From assembly GCF_014905175.1 (NCBI RefSeq), contig NC_057791.1:1178001-1242000 (forward strand): a DNA stretch of 64,000 bases, given 5' to 3'. This document shows positions 12,328 through 22,854 of this stretch, piece after piece (position 1 is the stretch's first letter; every line of letters begins with the position of its first letter). This stretch comes from Aphidius gifuensis. Lineage: Eukaryota > Arthropoda > Insecta > Hymenoptera > Braconidae. Under the pieces are notes generated by a model. That model was given only the letters and a program-made list of their open reading frames with translations, was not told where the DNA came from and searched no databases. A program made the position numbers and the translations under genes.

Positions 12328-13958
12328 ATGGCTCTAGCTGGAAATTTTGAAGAGACAGTTAAAAAAATTAAAAATATTAAACAACAAGACGTTCATCCTG
12401 GTATCTCATTTCTTGAACTAGAACCTTTAACAGATTCTTTAAAGGAAAAAGCAAAAAATGAATTACGAGAAACACCAGAAATTGTTAATGAAGCACTTGC
12501 TGAAATTAGAAAATTAATTCAAGGTAAATCCTGCATATCTAAAAAATAAATAAATAAAAATAAATAATAATTTTAATAGTAATTTAGTGTCTTGAAAAAT
12601 TTAAAGAATATATATTTTATTTTTTTTTTTAAATTAAAGTTTACTTTGATTGTTCTTGTTCAAGTTAAACAAAGAATATTTTTTTTTTTCTTTCAACCAT
12701 TTAATTAGCATTAATATATACAACTCAGTTCTAGTAATTTTTTTTTTGCAATTAATAAATTGTCATTTACAATTCAATTAACAAGTTGGTAGATTAATTA
12801 ATTAATTTATTTTTTTTATTAAACTGTACTCAATACAAATTAATAAATTTAATATAAATCAAGTATTTATTGTAAAAATTGTAATTTAAACAGATGAAGC
12901 TGACCTAATAGTTCCTGATAATGATTATTTTTTAACACAATTTTTACGTCCATGTAAATGGTATGCCAAATCAGCTTTTGCACTGGTAATTTAAAAAACT
13001 TTTTAATTATAAAATTTAACCAACATAAAGCTCAATTTAATATGATAATTTTTATTTAAAAAAATATACAGATGAAACGTTATTTTCGTTATTTTAAAAC
13101 TCATCCACGTCATTGTGATAATTTAGTGCCAAAAAATGAACGTGCTATATTTTTATCAAGAATTTTAACACCTTGTCCATTTTTTGCAAAAGATGGTAGT
13201 GGAATACTTTTACTTCAAGGTGGTAAAATGTGGAATCCCCAAGAAGTATCTGTTGATGAAACTTTCAGAGGTGTTTTATTATTAAGTAACATGTACATTT
13301 CAAAACCAGCAAATCAGGTAGTCATCATTTATCAATAACAAAAAATTACAACAAATTAAAATTTACATTTTGTATTGCTTGATTTTGTTTTTAACATCAG
13401 GTTAATGGTACTCGTTGCATTATTGATTTAGATGGTTTAACTTTGAGTCAAGTTTTATACTTTAAACCATCACATGCTGCTGCTATTGTTGAATGGTTTC
13501 AATCAGCATTTCCAGGACGTTTAAAAAGTATTGATATCATCAATCATCCATATATTTTTAATATGGTTTTTGCAATTATTAAACCATTTTTAGGTGTTAG
13601 TATTTTATTATTATTTATTAGTAATATAAATATAAAAATGAATATAAACATATGTATATTTAAATAATTATTATTTACAGGAAAAATTAAGAAATCGAAT
13701 TATTCTTCATGGCTATGATAAAGAAGCCCTAAAATTATGTTATGGTCCTGAGTCATTGCCAAAAGAATATGGTGGTGAATTAGACTATCCATTAACTGAA
13801 TCATTTGGTGACTCACTTTATAATTATTTGTGCAATTTCAATGAAGAGTTTGAAGGTATTTTTTTCATTTTATTTATCTTACAATAATACTATCAACAAC
13901 TCTGTTTTTTATTTTTTTTTTAGAATTGGCTCATTATGGATACTCAAAAGCATCTTAA
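12328..13958 (+). CDS. CRAL-TRIO protein, alpha-tocopherol transfer protein-like, copy B
   Basis: Tandem paralogue of the preceding gene, with identical exon lengths: 12328-12523, 12894-12985, 13072-13317, 13401-13595, 13681-13855 and 13924-13958, giving 312 residues. Family hallmarks are intact (FLRPCKW, IIDLDGLTLSQV, AFPGRLKSIDIINHPYIFN, SLPKEYGGELD). The first about 28 residues and exons 3-6 differ clearly from copy A. Exon 2 is identical and intron 1 practically identical, which points to gene conversion or a very recent partial duplication. No disruption is seen, so both copies look functional. Confidence 0.9.
12409..13094 (+). repeat. Near-identical tract shared with 9561-10245 (copy B side)
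   Basis: Partner of the tract in copy A; see that entry. It includes all of intron 1 (12524-12893), exon 2 (12894-12985) and intron 2 (12986-13071). Confidence 0.8.
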
Positions 13959-14157
13959 TTAAAATTTATAATATTTTTCTTTTTTTTCTATATGATAATT
14001 AAGAGTTCAATAATTATTTTAAGGGTACATTATATTATTGCTATTATAAAAATATAAAAAAATAAATAAACTATCAAAATTAATTACAAATTTCTTTGTA
14101 TTATTGTCACTGGGTTATTTAAATTAAAAAATATATTTAAAAAATAGCAAAAAATAT

Positions 14158-14229
14158 TGGAGATGCGGGGGATCGAACCCCGGGCCTTTCACATGCAAAG
14201 CGAACGCTCTACCACTGAGCTACATCCCC
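14158..14229 (-). tRNA. tRNA-Ala(TGC), copy 1
   Basis: A 72-base gene on the minus strand folds into a full cloverleaf. The acceptor is GGGGATG paired with CATCTCC, including the G3:U70 pair that marks alanine tRNAs; the anticodon loop is TTTGCAT (anticodon TGC), the T-loop TTCGATC and the discriminator A. The box A region (TAGCTCAGTGGTAGAGC) and box B (GGGTTCGATCC-like) are present. No intron. Confidence 0.95.
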
Positions 14230-14726
14230 TTAATTTAGAGGGGCTACGAAATAAAACTGCTCAAATAAGTGAATGAAAAAAAATTGACTATAAATTAATC
14301 TGTAAATTAAAATTGACCTAAAGTTAATTTAAACGTTTCAATTTGTATTAATTTCATATAAAAAAATTCTTATATAGAGCTTTTTTGTAATGGTTTAAGC
14401 AAATGTCTTGTAAGTCTGTCTTCTAAGCATTTATGGATGCTTATAATCAATAGAATTTTATGAGCAGCATGTGTAAAATAATCATACAGCCTACAGGTGA
14501 TAATGGCCTATATTCAAGATGATATTATAGGCACTCTATGTACAATGATCCTATAGGAATTAGGGTAGATAGCTTATAGATAGTAAAGGGTTTTATAAAA
14601 ATATATTAGACCCAGTCTGAAGCTCTAAGTTGTGCAGATCGTGTTGGTTTTTGTGGAGAAGCATGAACTATTTGAATGGAAAATTTGTTATTAAAAAATA
14701 TTTGTAAAAAATAGCAAAAAAAATAT
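14230..14726. other. Spacer between tRNA-Ala copies 1 and 2
   Basis: About 500 bases of AT-rich sequence without an open frame or recognised element. The last about 25 bases repeat the AAAATAGCAAAAAATATTGG flank of copy 1, so the duplication included the 3' flank of the tRNA. Confidence 0.5.
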
Positions 14727-14798
14727 TGGAGATGCGGGGGATCGAACCCCGGGCCTTTCACATGCAAAGCGAACGCTCTACCACTGAGCTACATCCCC
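14727..14798 (-). tRNA. tRNA-Ala(TGC), copy 2
   Basis: Identical by eye to copy 1 over all 72 bases, with anticodon TGC and G3:U70. It also shares the poly-T/AATATT 3' flank. It lies on the left arm of an inverted repeat whose right arm holds copy 3. Confidence 0.95.
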
Positions 14799-15022
14799 GA
14801 ATTGATGGGAGCCCAGCCAATAAACATTTTTTGAATGTCAATCATAATTTTCAAATATTTTTGTGCTGAATTTTAATAATAAATATGCACACTCAGCTGC
14901 ACTGAGCTACATATCTAATGATAACAGCAATGACATATCTTTTGGAGAATTATTATACGAAAATCTTTGAAAATTATGATTGACATTCAAAACATGTTCA
15001 TTGGGTGTACTGATATCAATTC

Positions 15023-15094
15023 GGGGATGTAGCTCAGTGGTAGAGCGTTCGCTTTGCATGTGAAAGGCCCGGGGTTCGATCCCCCGCATCTCCA
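15023..15094 (+). tRNA. tRNA-Ala(TGC), copy 3
   Basis: Same 72-base tRNA-Ala(TGC) but on the plus strand, facing away from copy 2. All cloverleaf elements are intact. A downstream T-rich stretch serves as the RNA polymerase III terminator. Confidence 0.95.
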
Positions 15095-15139
15095 ATATTT
15101 TTTTGCTATTTTTTTTTTAAATACATTTAAATAATATTC

Positions 15140-15245
15140 AGTAATATAATATTACTAAATATAATATTACTATGAATACATGGTAGAAATATACTGTATA
15201 TTTCTACCATGACTAAATATAATATTACTGATACTAATATAATAT
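15140..15245. repeat. AT-rich short repeats around a perfect 33-base palindrome
   Basis: Positions 15179-15211 are a perfect inverted repeat: a 16-base arm CATGGTAGAAATATAC, one central T, then its exact complement. It is flanked on both sides by repeats of a unit containing TAATATTACT, two copies on each side. The function is unknown. It would extrude as a hairpin on either strand. Confidence 0.75.
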
Positions 15246-15292
15246 TACTGAATATTACTATAAATATAGTTTAGCAAGTTCACTTGACTTAA

Positions 15293-15529
15293 AAAACTTT
15301 AAAAAAAATTTATGAAGATAAAATATTACGAAGAGCAATTTCATATGAATACTGCAAAGATTTAATTGTTACTGGACATAATTTTTATTCTGATAAAATA
15401 GAAAAAGTTGCAATAAATTTATGGAAAAAGAAGAATGGTGAATTGCAACCACCTGGTTATGACTGGTCCGAAAAAATGCGTGAAGATTTTCCAGATAAAT
15501 ATGTTTGGGCCATGATTGTTATGACATAA
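15293..15529 (+). other. Unrecognised open reading frame, possibly an exon or gene remnant
   Basis: An open frame of 78 codons before a TAA, with protein-like composition (for example ISYEYCKDLIVTGHNFYSD and PPGYDWSEKMREDFPDKY). It has no ATG at its start, and no clear upstream exon was found. The amino-acid mix is less low-complexity than random frames in this AT-rich DNA, so it may be the last exon or a remnant of a gene. I do not recognise the family. Confidence 0.35.
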
Positions 15530-15604
15530 CAGATTAACAGTATTACAAAGTCATTTTATCAACATTAATTGACAATAATTATTAATTTTTGATGATGATT
15601 TATG

Positions 15605-15882
15605 ATTACCGGTTACTCCGAATTTCCCCGCGATTACTCCGAATTTCTCCGAAATTGACCCATGCGGAAATAAAAGAAGAAAAATTTTCTCCTCACCTCG
15701 TCGTTTATTTCGGAAGAATTTCTCCGCACTAAAATTATTTTTTTTACACGTTTCTTCGCGTGCGTTTTTTTCGCGGAGAAATGTTTCCAAGCATTTCTTC
15801 ACCTGAGTTTTTTGGAGAAACGGCCGGAGAAATATTTCCTCGTCAGCGATTTCGGAGAAAATTCGGAGTTACTGAGAAGAAA
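15605..15882. repeat. CGGAGAAA-type repeat element with imperfect inverted ends
   Basis: About 280 bases full of TTTCTCCG/CGGAGAAA and ACTCCG/CGGAGT units. The left end reads GTTACTCCGAATTTC. The right end, on the other strand, reads AGTAACTCCGAATTTTCTCC. The ends are therefore imperfect inverted repeats, as in a MITE. Base composition is much richer in G+C than the surroundings. Related unit clusters occur at 25265-25355, 26095-26150, 26340-26475, 61150-61265 and 63250-63450. Confidence 0.6.
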
Positions 15883-16363
15883 AGGACATCATTAAGACTG
15901 ATCAAGACACTATCAGGACATTCGTTCCCAATCAGTAACCCTATTAATTGAAAAATAAATCATTTGTTTATTTTGTTTATTTTTTTTCATATGTTTGTTT
16001 ATATTTAAATAATAAATATATTTAGTTGATGAGAATTTTTATTTTTAAATGTTAATATATAGTTATTATTGTTGATAATTTATTTATTTTTTTTTCTTTT
16101 CATTTTTATTATTGTTTAGTATTTTTAATTAAAATTTTGATTATTATTGTTGATTATTTTTGACCTTGAGAGACACGTGTATAAAAAAAATAAAATTATC
16201 TACGTAAATAATAATAAATGTATATTGAAAATAAAAAATAATAATTAATCTAGATAATTTATAAAAAAAAAAATTAACAATTGATTTATTAACTTAATAA
16301 ATAAACTAAAACAACAACAATAAAAATTTTAAGAGGTTATGTTAGTAACACTATTTTGTTAAA
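15883..16363. other. Intergenic upstream of ALG13
   Basis: AT-rich. No feature recognised apart from the presumed ALG13 promoter and 5' UTR close to 16300-16363. Confidence 0.5.
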
Positions 16364-16929
16364 ATGGGAAAAAAATTATTTGTAACAGTTGGAACAACAA
16401 AATTTAATAAACTAATAGAAAAAATAAATGACAATAAAACACTGAAGGTAATAAATTAGCTAAATGATTTCCAATAATAATATAATTAATATAAACCTTT
16501 TAATTAAACAAGGTGCTGAATAAAATTGGCTACAGTCAGCTGTTATTACAAATTGGTAATTCAACACTTGAGCCAAATTGTAATGCACGTTGTGGTTTTG
16601 ATAAAATTGATTATTATCATTTAAAATCATCAATTCAAGATGACATTAAATGGGCTGATTTAGTTATAAGTCATGCTGGTGCTGGTAGTTGTTTAGAAAC
16701 ATTGGAACATGGTAAATCACTTGTTGTTGTTACAAATGAATTATTAATGGACAATCATCAATTAGAACTAGCTGAACAATTATCAAATGATCATCATTTG
16801 TATCATTGTACCTGTGATGAATTATTAAATACACTTGAAACAATGGATCTTAATAAACTTGTACCATTTGATAATGATAAAAGTCTTAAAATTGCAAGAA
16901 CAATTGATAAAATTATGGGCTTTGATTGA
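16364..16929 (+). CDS. ALG13: UDP-GlcNAc transferase subunit ALG13
   Basis: Catalytic subunit of the cytosolic-face enzyme (with the membrane anchor ALG14) that adds the second GlcNAc to dolichol-PP-GlcNAc in N-glycan synthesis at the ER. Two exons: 16364-16447 and 16513-16929, giving 166 residues, the usual size of the short ALG13 form. The start is MGKKLFVTVGTTKF, the typical N-terminus. The GT-B C-terminal donor-binding motif is present (ADLVISHAGAGSCLETL, then KSLVVVTNELLMDNHQLELA). No tudor/OTU extension is seen. It stands alone between a repeat cluster and the convergent SCS-alpha gene. Confidence 0.95.
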
Positions 16930-17469
16930 TCAACAATTTTCATTTATTTACTCTTTTATTTCAACATTACTTACAAGTTATTTTATATATTTTAATAAAC
17001 AGTACATATTAATATGATCTGTAATTTTTTTCTTTAAATTATTAATCTCTGGTAATGTTTATGTGCAAGTATTTTTAGCAACCTTGTTAATTAAACTTTC
17101 AATATTAAAAAAAAACAAAAATTGGTAATAATAAAAAGCATTAAATTGTTGATAATAAATTATTTCACAAACTGAATCATGTACATTTTTATTAACAATT
17201 AGAATTTTAACTTGTCATAAGACATTATAATATTTTGTTAAATTGTTTTTATCTTTTTGCAATTTTAAATACAGATAAGAGACATGTTTTTTTTTTTTTT
17301 TTGTTTTATTAATTTAAAGGGATATAATAGGGAGACAAAAAGCTACATGATTTCAGAGTGAAAGTCTTGTTTTTCATTTTTTTTTTTTCTTCAAATTTCT
17401 TTATGTTATTATAATAATTGTTTTTTTTTTTCTTGTTTTATTGAAAAATTTTATTAATTTTTTTTTTTT
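16930..17469. other. Shared 3' flank of ALG13 and SCS-alpha
   Basis: Convergent 3' regions, AT-rich, with an AATAAA-type signal near 16990. No gene seen. Confidence 0.5.
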
Positions 17470-19684
17470 TTAATTCGAGTGAAGACCAAGACGAGTCATT
17501 TCTTTTAATAATTCACGACCCATTTGTGCAGGGCTTCTTGTAACAATAACGCCAGCCTAAAAAATGACAAAAAATAAATTTAAAAAAGCCATATTTTTAT
17601 ATTATTAAATAATTATTATAAATTACCTTTTCAAGTGCGTTAATTTTATCTTGGGCACCTCCTTTACCTCCAGAAATAATAGCACCTGCATGGCCCATTC
17701 TACGACCAGGTGGTGCAGTAATACCTGCGATGAATGAAACAACTGGTTTAGCTGTTGCTCCCTGAAAAAATAACAAATAACAACATCATAATTATCATAT
17801 ATTTCAAAAGTAATAAGATAATAAAAGGATTAAGATAATTAAAATGACAATTAATTGATAAAAAGGAATTTGGATTTGGGATTTAGGTACCAAGTTATAT
17901 TGCATCAACCAACAGTGTTATGTTCGATGAGATATTCAGCAGCAGATTCTTCAGCACTTCCTCCAATTTCACCAATCATTATTATTCCAGATGTACTTGG
18001 ATCCTTGAGAAATACTTCAAGACAATCAATAAAATCAGTTCCATTAAATGGATCACCACCAATACCAACACAAAGTGATTGTCCCAATCCAGTCTAATAA
18101 AAACAAGACAAATAATTATGTTAAATATAGGTATATTTATAAATAATTAGAGCAAAATTAAAACATACCAATGTTGTTTGATTAACAGCTTCATAAGTAA
18201 GTGTACCAGATCTTGATACAATACCAATTTTTCCTTTTTGATGTATATGACCAGGCATAATACCAATTTTACATTGTTCAGGTGCAATAATACCAGGACA
18301 ATTTGGTCCAATTAAACGAGATTTATTTTGTTCAAGTAATCTTCTTTTAACTTTAACCATATCATGTTGTGGTATACCTTCAGTTATACAAACAATTAAT
18401 GGCATTTCAGCATCTAATGCTTCCATTATTGCTGCAGCTGCTGCTGGTGGTGGTACATAAATAACTGATGCTGTTGCACCAGTTGCCTCTTTTGCCTATG
18501 ATAATAACAAATAATAATAATCATCATTTTTGTTAAATAAAAAGTTGGATTATTTAATTTTTAATTTACCTCTTTGACTGTTTTATAAACTGGTTTACCA
18601 AGATGTTCAGTACCAGCTTTTTTTGGACTAACACCACCAACAATTTTAGTACCATAATCAATAGCTTGTTGACAATGAAATGTACCTTGTTTACCAGTAA
18701 ATCCTTGACAAATTACTTTTGTATTTGAATCAATTTTTAAATTTTTTCTTGTATCAGTATAATTGAACCTAATTTGTCCATTTAATAAACAACTTGATCC
18801 TCGTACTGTAACAATTCATTCAAAGTACAAAGTTCATTATTAACATACTATATTACTTATTTATTAATACATTATATATTGCACATGTGTATTTACGAAA
18901 TTATATTTTATTTTTAAATTAGAAAAAATAAACAACAATGTTGATGGCTCATTGTGAAATTGTTCAAGGTGAATAAGTAGCTAATTAATTAATTAATGAT
19001 AATTAATTGTCAATAAAATATTAATTATAAATTTATAAATCATTGAAATTTAATATTTAGGTTTTATTATTTATGGACAAGGTTTAGAAAATTGTTATTA
19101 TTATAATCAGGCCATGGCCATTAACAAATAACTTTGTTGAAATGTCAATGACATAAAGATTTTTTTTAAAACAAATAAACAACAGGTTGTGATTATATAA
19201 AATTATTTAGTAATTTATATTGAGCAATGTTGTTGTTAAAGAAATTTATCTTTGATGCAAAAAATTAATATTTCATATTTATATTTAAAAAAATGTAAAA
19301 TGAATAATCTTATCAAGTTAAAAAATAATGTAGAATGAAAAATAAAATTATTATTCAAGTGGTTACTATCAGATTTAAATTATCTTACATAATGAAATAT
19401 CAGCATAGAAATTTATTGTAACTATATATAGAATACTGGAGATATAGTTAACATTAAATAATCAATTTTAATAAAAATATATTTGTGTATATTTAGCTAA
19501 TTATTAAAAATAAATTTGTCAAGTCCAAAGTATCATACTCAGTGTAATAAGATGAATTTTTAAAAATGATTTTAAGCAAGACCTCGACCCAGAGAATTAT
19601 GATGAAAAAAAATAAGAAATTATTTAGCTGACAAATTTGTAAATTACCTGTCAATTTTTGAAGTGCTCTGGCAGCAACAGCCAT
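17470..19684 (-). CDS. Scsalpha1: Succinyl-CoA ligase alpha subunit, mitochondrial
   Basis: Alpha subunit of the citric acid cycle enzyme in the mitochondrial matrix that interconverts succinyl-CoA and succinate with formation of GTP or ATP. Six coding exons, read right to left: 19648-19684, 18570-18805, 18169-18495, 17914-18093, 17627-17761 and 17470-17556, giving 333 residues. Exon 1 (MAVAARALQKLT) begins a transit peptide. The CoA-binding Rossmann part includes VICQGFTGKQGTFH and GVSPKKAGTEHLGKPV. The ligase part has the phospho-histidine motif RRMGHAGAIISGGKGGA. Intron 1 (18806-19647) is long. A second copy of the promoter plus exon 1 lies 4.3 kb further upstream (see 23530-24155). Confidence 0.95.
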
Positions 19685-19885
19685 TTTAATTTGTTAATTA
19701 TTTAAACTTATTTAATTTTAATATCTCAGTCACAATCAGGACTGATAAATAATGTTATTATTAAAATATTAAATGACTAACTGAACAACCACCATCAAAT
19801 GTTACAATCGCAAATACACACCAACTTGGAATGGCAAAAGGGGCAAGGACAGTCAGAAAGATGAAATAAAAAATTATTTATATTT
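19225..19885 (-). repeat. SCS-alpha exon 1/promoter block, copy 1
   Basis: About 660 bases holding the 5' part of intron 1, exon 1, 5' UTR and promoter of the succinyl-CoA ligase gene. It is repeated in the same orientation at 23530-24155 with high identity and small indels. Confidence 0.8.
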
Positions 19886-20330
19886 TTTATTTTTTTATTC
19901 AGACAGTAACCTCTAAATTTTAAACACCCATTGCGCAGATGTTTTAATAATATTGTGTCGACATCTAGTGAATTATTACTATACTGTTTTTAAGTTATAA
20001 AAAAGATTATTTAAATTGATATATAAAAAATTTTTTATATATTTTTTTATAAATTTTTTAGACAATCAAAAAATTTCAAATATTATTACACAAAGATAAA
20101 TAGTAGATGTTAAATTTTTTCTTTAACTAAAAATAAAGTTTACAAAGAATTATTTTTTAAAAAAAATATAAAAATATTTGAAAATTTATTTACCTTGAAT
20201 TTTCAAGTGATAAAATTTTTTTTTTTTTATTTAAAGAAGTTATTTTTCAAGAATTCTGATAACACGGTTTTTATTTTTTTATTAACTATTAGAAATGAAA
20301 AAATAATCCTACCACTTGGTCATAAAAAAG

Positions 20331-20373
20331 TATAAAAATATGAGTTGTATTGAACGTTTCCTCATTATTCAGT
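20331..20373 (+). promoter_or_regulatory. TATA promoter of lysozyme-like gene 1
   Basis: TATAAAAATATGAG at 20331 is preceded by CCTACCACTTGGTCATAAAA and followed by TTCAGT near 20368. The same arrangement lies before gene 2 (TATA at 21944), showing that promoter and gene were duplicated together. Confidence 0.6.
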
Positions 20374-20441
20374 AAATTTTCCTTCGTGTCATCGAAAAAA
20401 AAAAAAATAAATAACGTTACCAAAGATAAAAAAATATAAAA

Positions 20442-21239
20442 ATGAAGTACTTTGGTATTTTTTTGCTGATATTTATCAAAATTATTCAAAGTAATTATTA
20501 AATACAAAAATTACAATATTGTTTTTTAAATAAATAATTTATAAAACGACATATTTAAAAAAAAAAAAATTAATAAAAATATGTAACGATAATTTTGATG
20601 GTTTTTTATTATTTAAATTCAAGCTGCTGGAGAAGAAAAAATTATTGAAGACTCATGTTTAAAATGTATCCATGAAGGATCATCAAAATGTTCAAATGAA
20701 TTTCCCAACAATTCAATATCACGTGGACCATTTTATATATCTCGAGAGTACTGGATTGAAAGTGGAATTAATCAAGGAACTGGTAAATTTAAAAAGCTAA
20801 TTTTATATATATTAATAATAATTATTAAACCATTTATCAACTTTTAATTTTTTATATATTAATTGATTCATTTTTATTTATATATAGATTTTGAACCTTG
20901 TGTTGATAATTATAAATGTGCTTCTGAAGTTGTTCGACAATATGTTGTTAAACATACAATATCAGTAAGTTTATATTACCATAATTAATTAAATTATATT
21001 AATAGTGATTTTTAAAAACTATGTCATTTAGAAAATTGTTATTTTTAAAACAGAATCTTCCGAATACCGATTATGCATTGTGCTATGAATTTGGAAAAGT
21101 TCATGGTCATGCTGTAATTGATAAATTCGATGACAATCGTTATCAAAGTTGGGAGGTGTGCTTCAATAAAATGTTCAATAATTGCCACAAATTATTTATC
21201 GCAAAAATGAAATCTGCCTCTCGATTAAGATACGGATAA
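20442..21239 (+). CDS. Invertebrate-type (i-type) lysozyme-like secreted protein 1
   Basis: Secreted member of the destabilase/i-type lysozyme family. Exons: 20442-20490, 20624-20782, 20888-20964 and 21054-21239 (intron phases 1, 1, 0). A short hydrophobic signal peptide (MKYFGIFLLIFIKII) is followed by CLKCIHEGSSKC, GPFYISREYWIESG, CVDNYKCASEVV and a C-terminal part where DYALCYEFGKVHG matches the family's DxxxxxxIHxxG region. In active members the first motif reads CLxCICxxESxC. Here the catalytic Glu position is Ser and the sixth-position Cys is His, so muramidase activity is doubtful. It may be a binding or venom-type derivative. Paralogue at 22053-22854. Confidence 0.8.
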
Positions 21240-22052
21240 TTTTTATCATACAATTATTCAACTAAAAAAATATTTATTTAAAAAAAATAATATGTTTAAA
21301 ATTTAATATATATAAATTTAAATTTGAATAAATATTATTTTATTTATCATTTAAAATTTCATTTTTCTTTTTTATTCTTGCAAAAGTTCTCTCTGTTTAC
21401 TCACCCAAGTCCCTTTTTTTTTTTGCTCAAATAAATAATTTTAATAATAATAATAATAATAATTAACTATAATAGCTTTCTCTCAGCCACCTTCAGCATA
21501 ATCTTTACCTGGAACTCCAGGTGTACGGCTTTTATAATTTTCAAATTCATATAATTGTCGATAAAAAAAATTTTACAAAATAATAGTCGGTAACTTTTCA
21601 GGTAGTTATTATTAAGAATTATTTTATTTAAAAAAATAGAAAAATTAAACTACTTGGTATTTTATTAATTTTATTTAAAAAATATATACATAATTAATTT
21701 ATTTTTTTTATTTTTAAATTTATCATTCATTCATGATAAATTAAATAAAAAAATTATTCTAAAAGAAGAAAAAAATTATATTTAATATTTATTAATTATT
21801 TACCTTAAAAATTTTCAAGTGATAATACTTTTTTTTTTTTATTTAAAAAGAGTTATTTTTAGAGAATTCTGATAACGCAGTTTTTTTTTTATCATCTATT
21901 AGAAATAAAAAAAAAAAAATCCTACCACTTGGTCATAAAAAAGTATAAAAATATGAGTTGTATTAAACGTTTCCTCATTGTTCTGTAAATTTTATTCTTT
22001 GTGTCATCAAAAAAAAAAAAAAATAACTCTCAAAGATAAATAAAATATAAAA
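21240..22052. other. Spacer between lysozyme-like genes, partly duplicated flank
   Basis: AT-rich. The first about 170 bases (including TTCTTGCAAAAGTTCTCTCTG) recur after gene 2. The stretch from about 21790 repeats the upstream flank of gene 1 (from about 20160). The promoter of gene 2 is at 21921-21960. The tandem duplication unit is therefore about 1.3-1.6 kb. Confidence 0.6.
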
Positions 22053-22854
22053 ATGAAACATTTCGGTATTTTGTTGCTAATATTTATCAAAAATATTCAT
22101 GGTAATTATTAAATACAAAAAAAAAAAATTAAAATATTGTTTTATCATTAAAATAAATAATTTATAAAATGACACATCAAAAAAAAATTAATAAAAATAT
22201 ATAATTATAATTTTGATGATTTTTTTTTATTATTTAAATTTAAGCTGCTGAAGAAAAAATTATTAAAGACACATGTTTAACATGTATCCATGAAGCATCA
22301 TCAAAATGTTCAAATATATTTCCTAAAAATTCTTTATCACGTGGACCATTTTATATATCTCGAGAGTATTGGATTAAAAGTGGAATTAATCAAGAAATTG
22401 GTAAATTTAAAAAGCTAATTTTATAAATATTAACAATCATTTATCTATTTTTAATTTTTTATATATTAATTGATTAATTTTCATTAATAGATTTTGAATC
22501 TTGTGTTGATGACAATTATCAATGTGCTTCTGAAGTTGTTCGAAAATATGTTGTTAAACATACAAAATCAGTAAGTTTAAATTACCATAACTAATTAAAT
22601 TATATTAATATTTATTTTAAAAAAATATTTCATTTAAAAAATTGTTATTTTTAAAACAGAATCTTCCGAATTCCGATTATGCATTGTGTTATGAATTTGG
22701 AAAAGTTCATGGTCGTGCTGTAATTAACAAATTCAATGTCAATCGTTATCATAGTTTTTACTGTTATTATGAAATGTTCAATAATTGTTACATACAAGCT
22801 TTGAAGGATACTCTTGAAAAAATGAGATTTAATGCTCGACCAAGATGGGGATAA
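22053..22854 (+). CDS. Invertebrate-type (i-type) lysozyme-like secreted protein 2
   Basis: Tandem paralogue with the same exon plan: 22053-22101, 22245-22400, 22491-22570 and 22660-22854. It has a signal peptide (MKHFGILLLIFIKNIHA), then CLTCIHEASSKC, GPFYISREYWIKSG, CVDDNYQCASEVV and DYALCYEFGKVHG. As in copy 1, the catalytic Glu position and one conserved Cys are replaced. The C-terminus is more diverged and adds aromatic residues (SFYCYYEM). All splice sites and the frame are intact, so it is probably expressed. Both copies lie on the opposite strand between the two SCS-alpha exon 1 copies. Confidence 0.8.

Larger units (their letters stand above)
14700..15125. repeat. Inverted repeat carrying tRNA-Ala copies 2 and 3
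   Basis: The left arm (about 14700-14862) and right arm (about 14958-15125) are reverse complements with some mismatches. They include the tRNA, its 3' flank, and about 60 bases of 5' flank containing GAATGTCAATCATAATTTTC and its complement. The spacer is about 95 bases. Confidence 0.8.
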
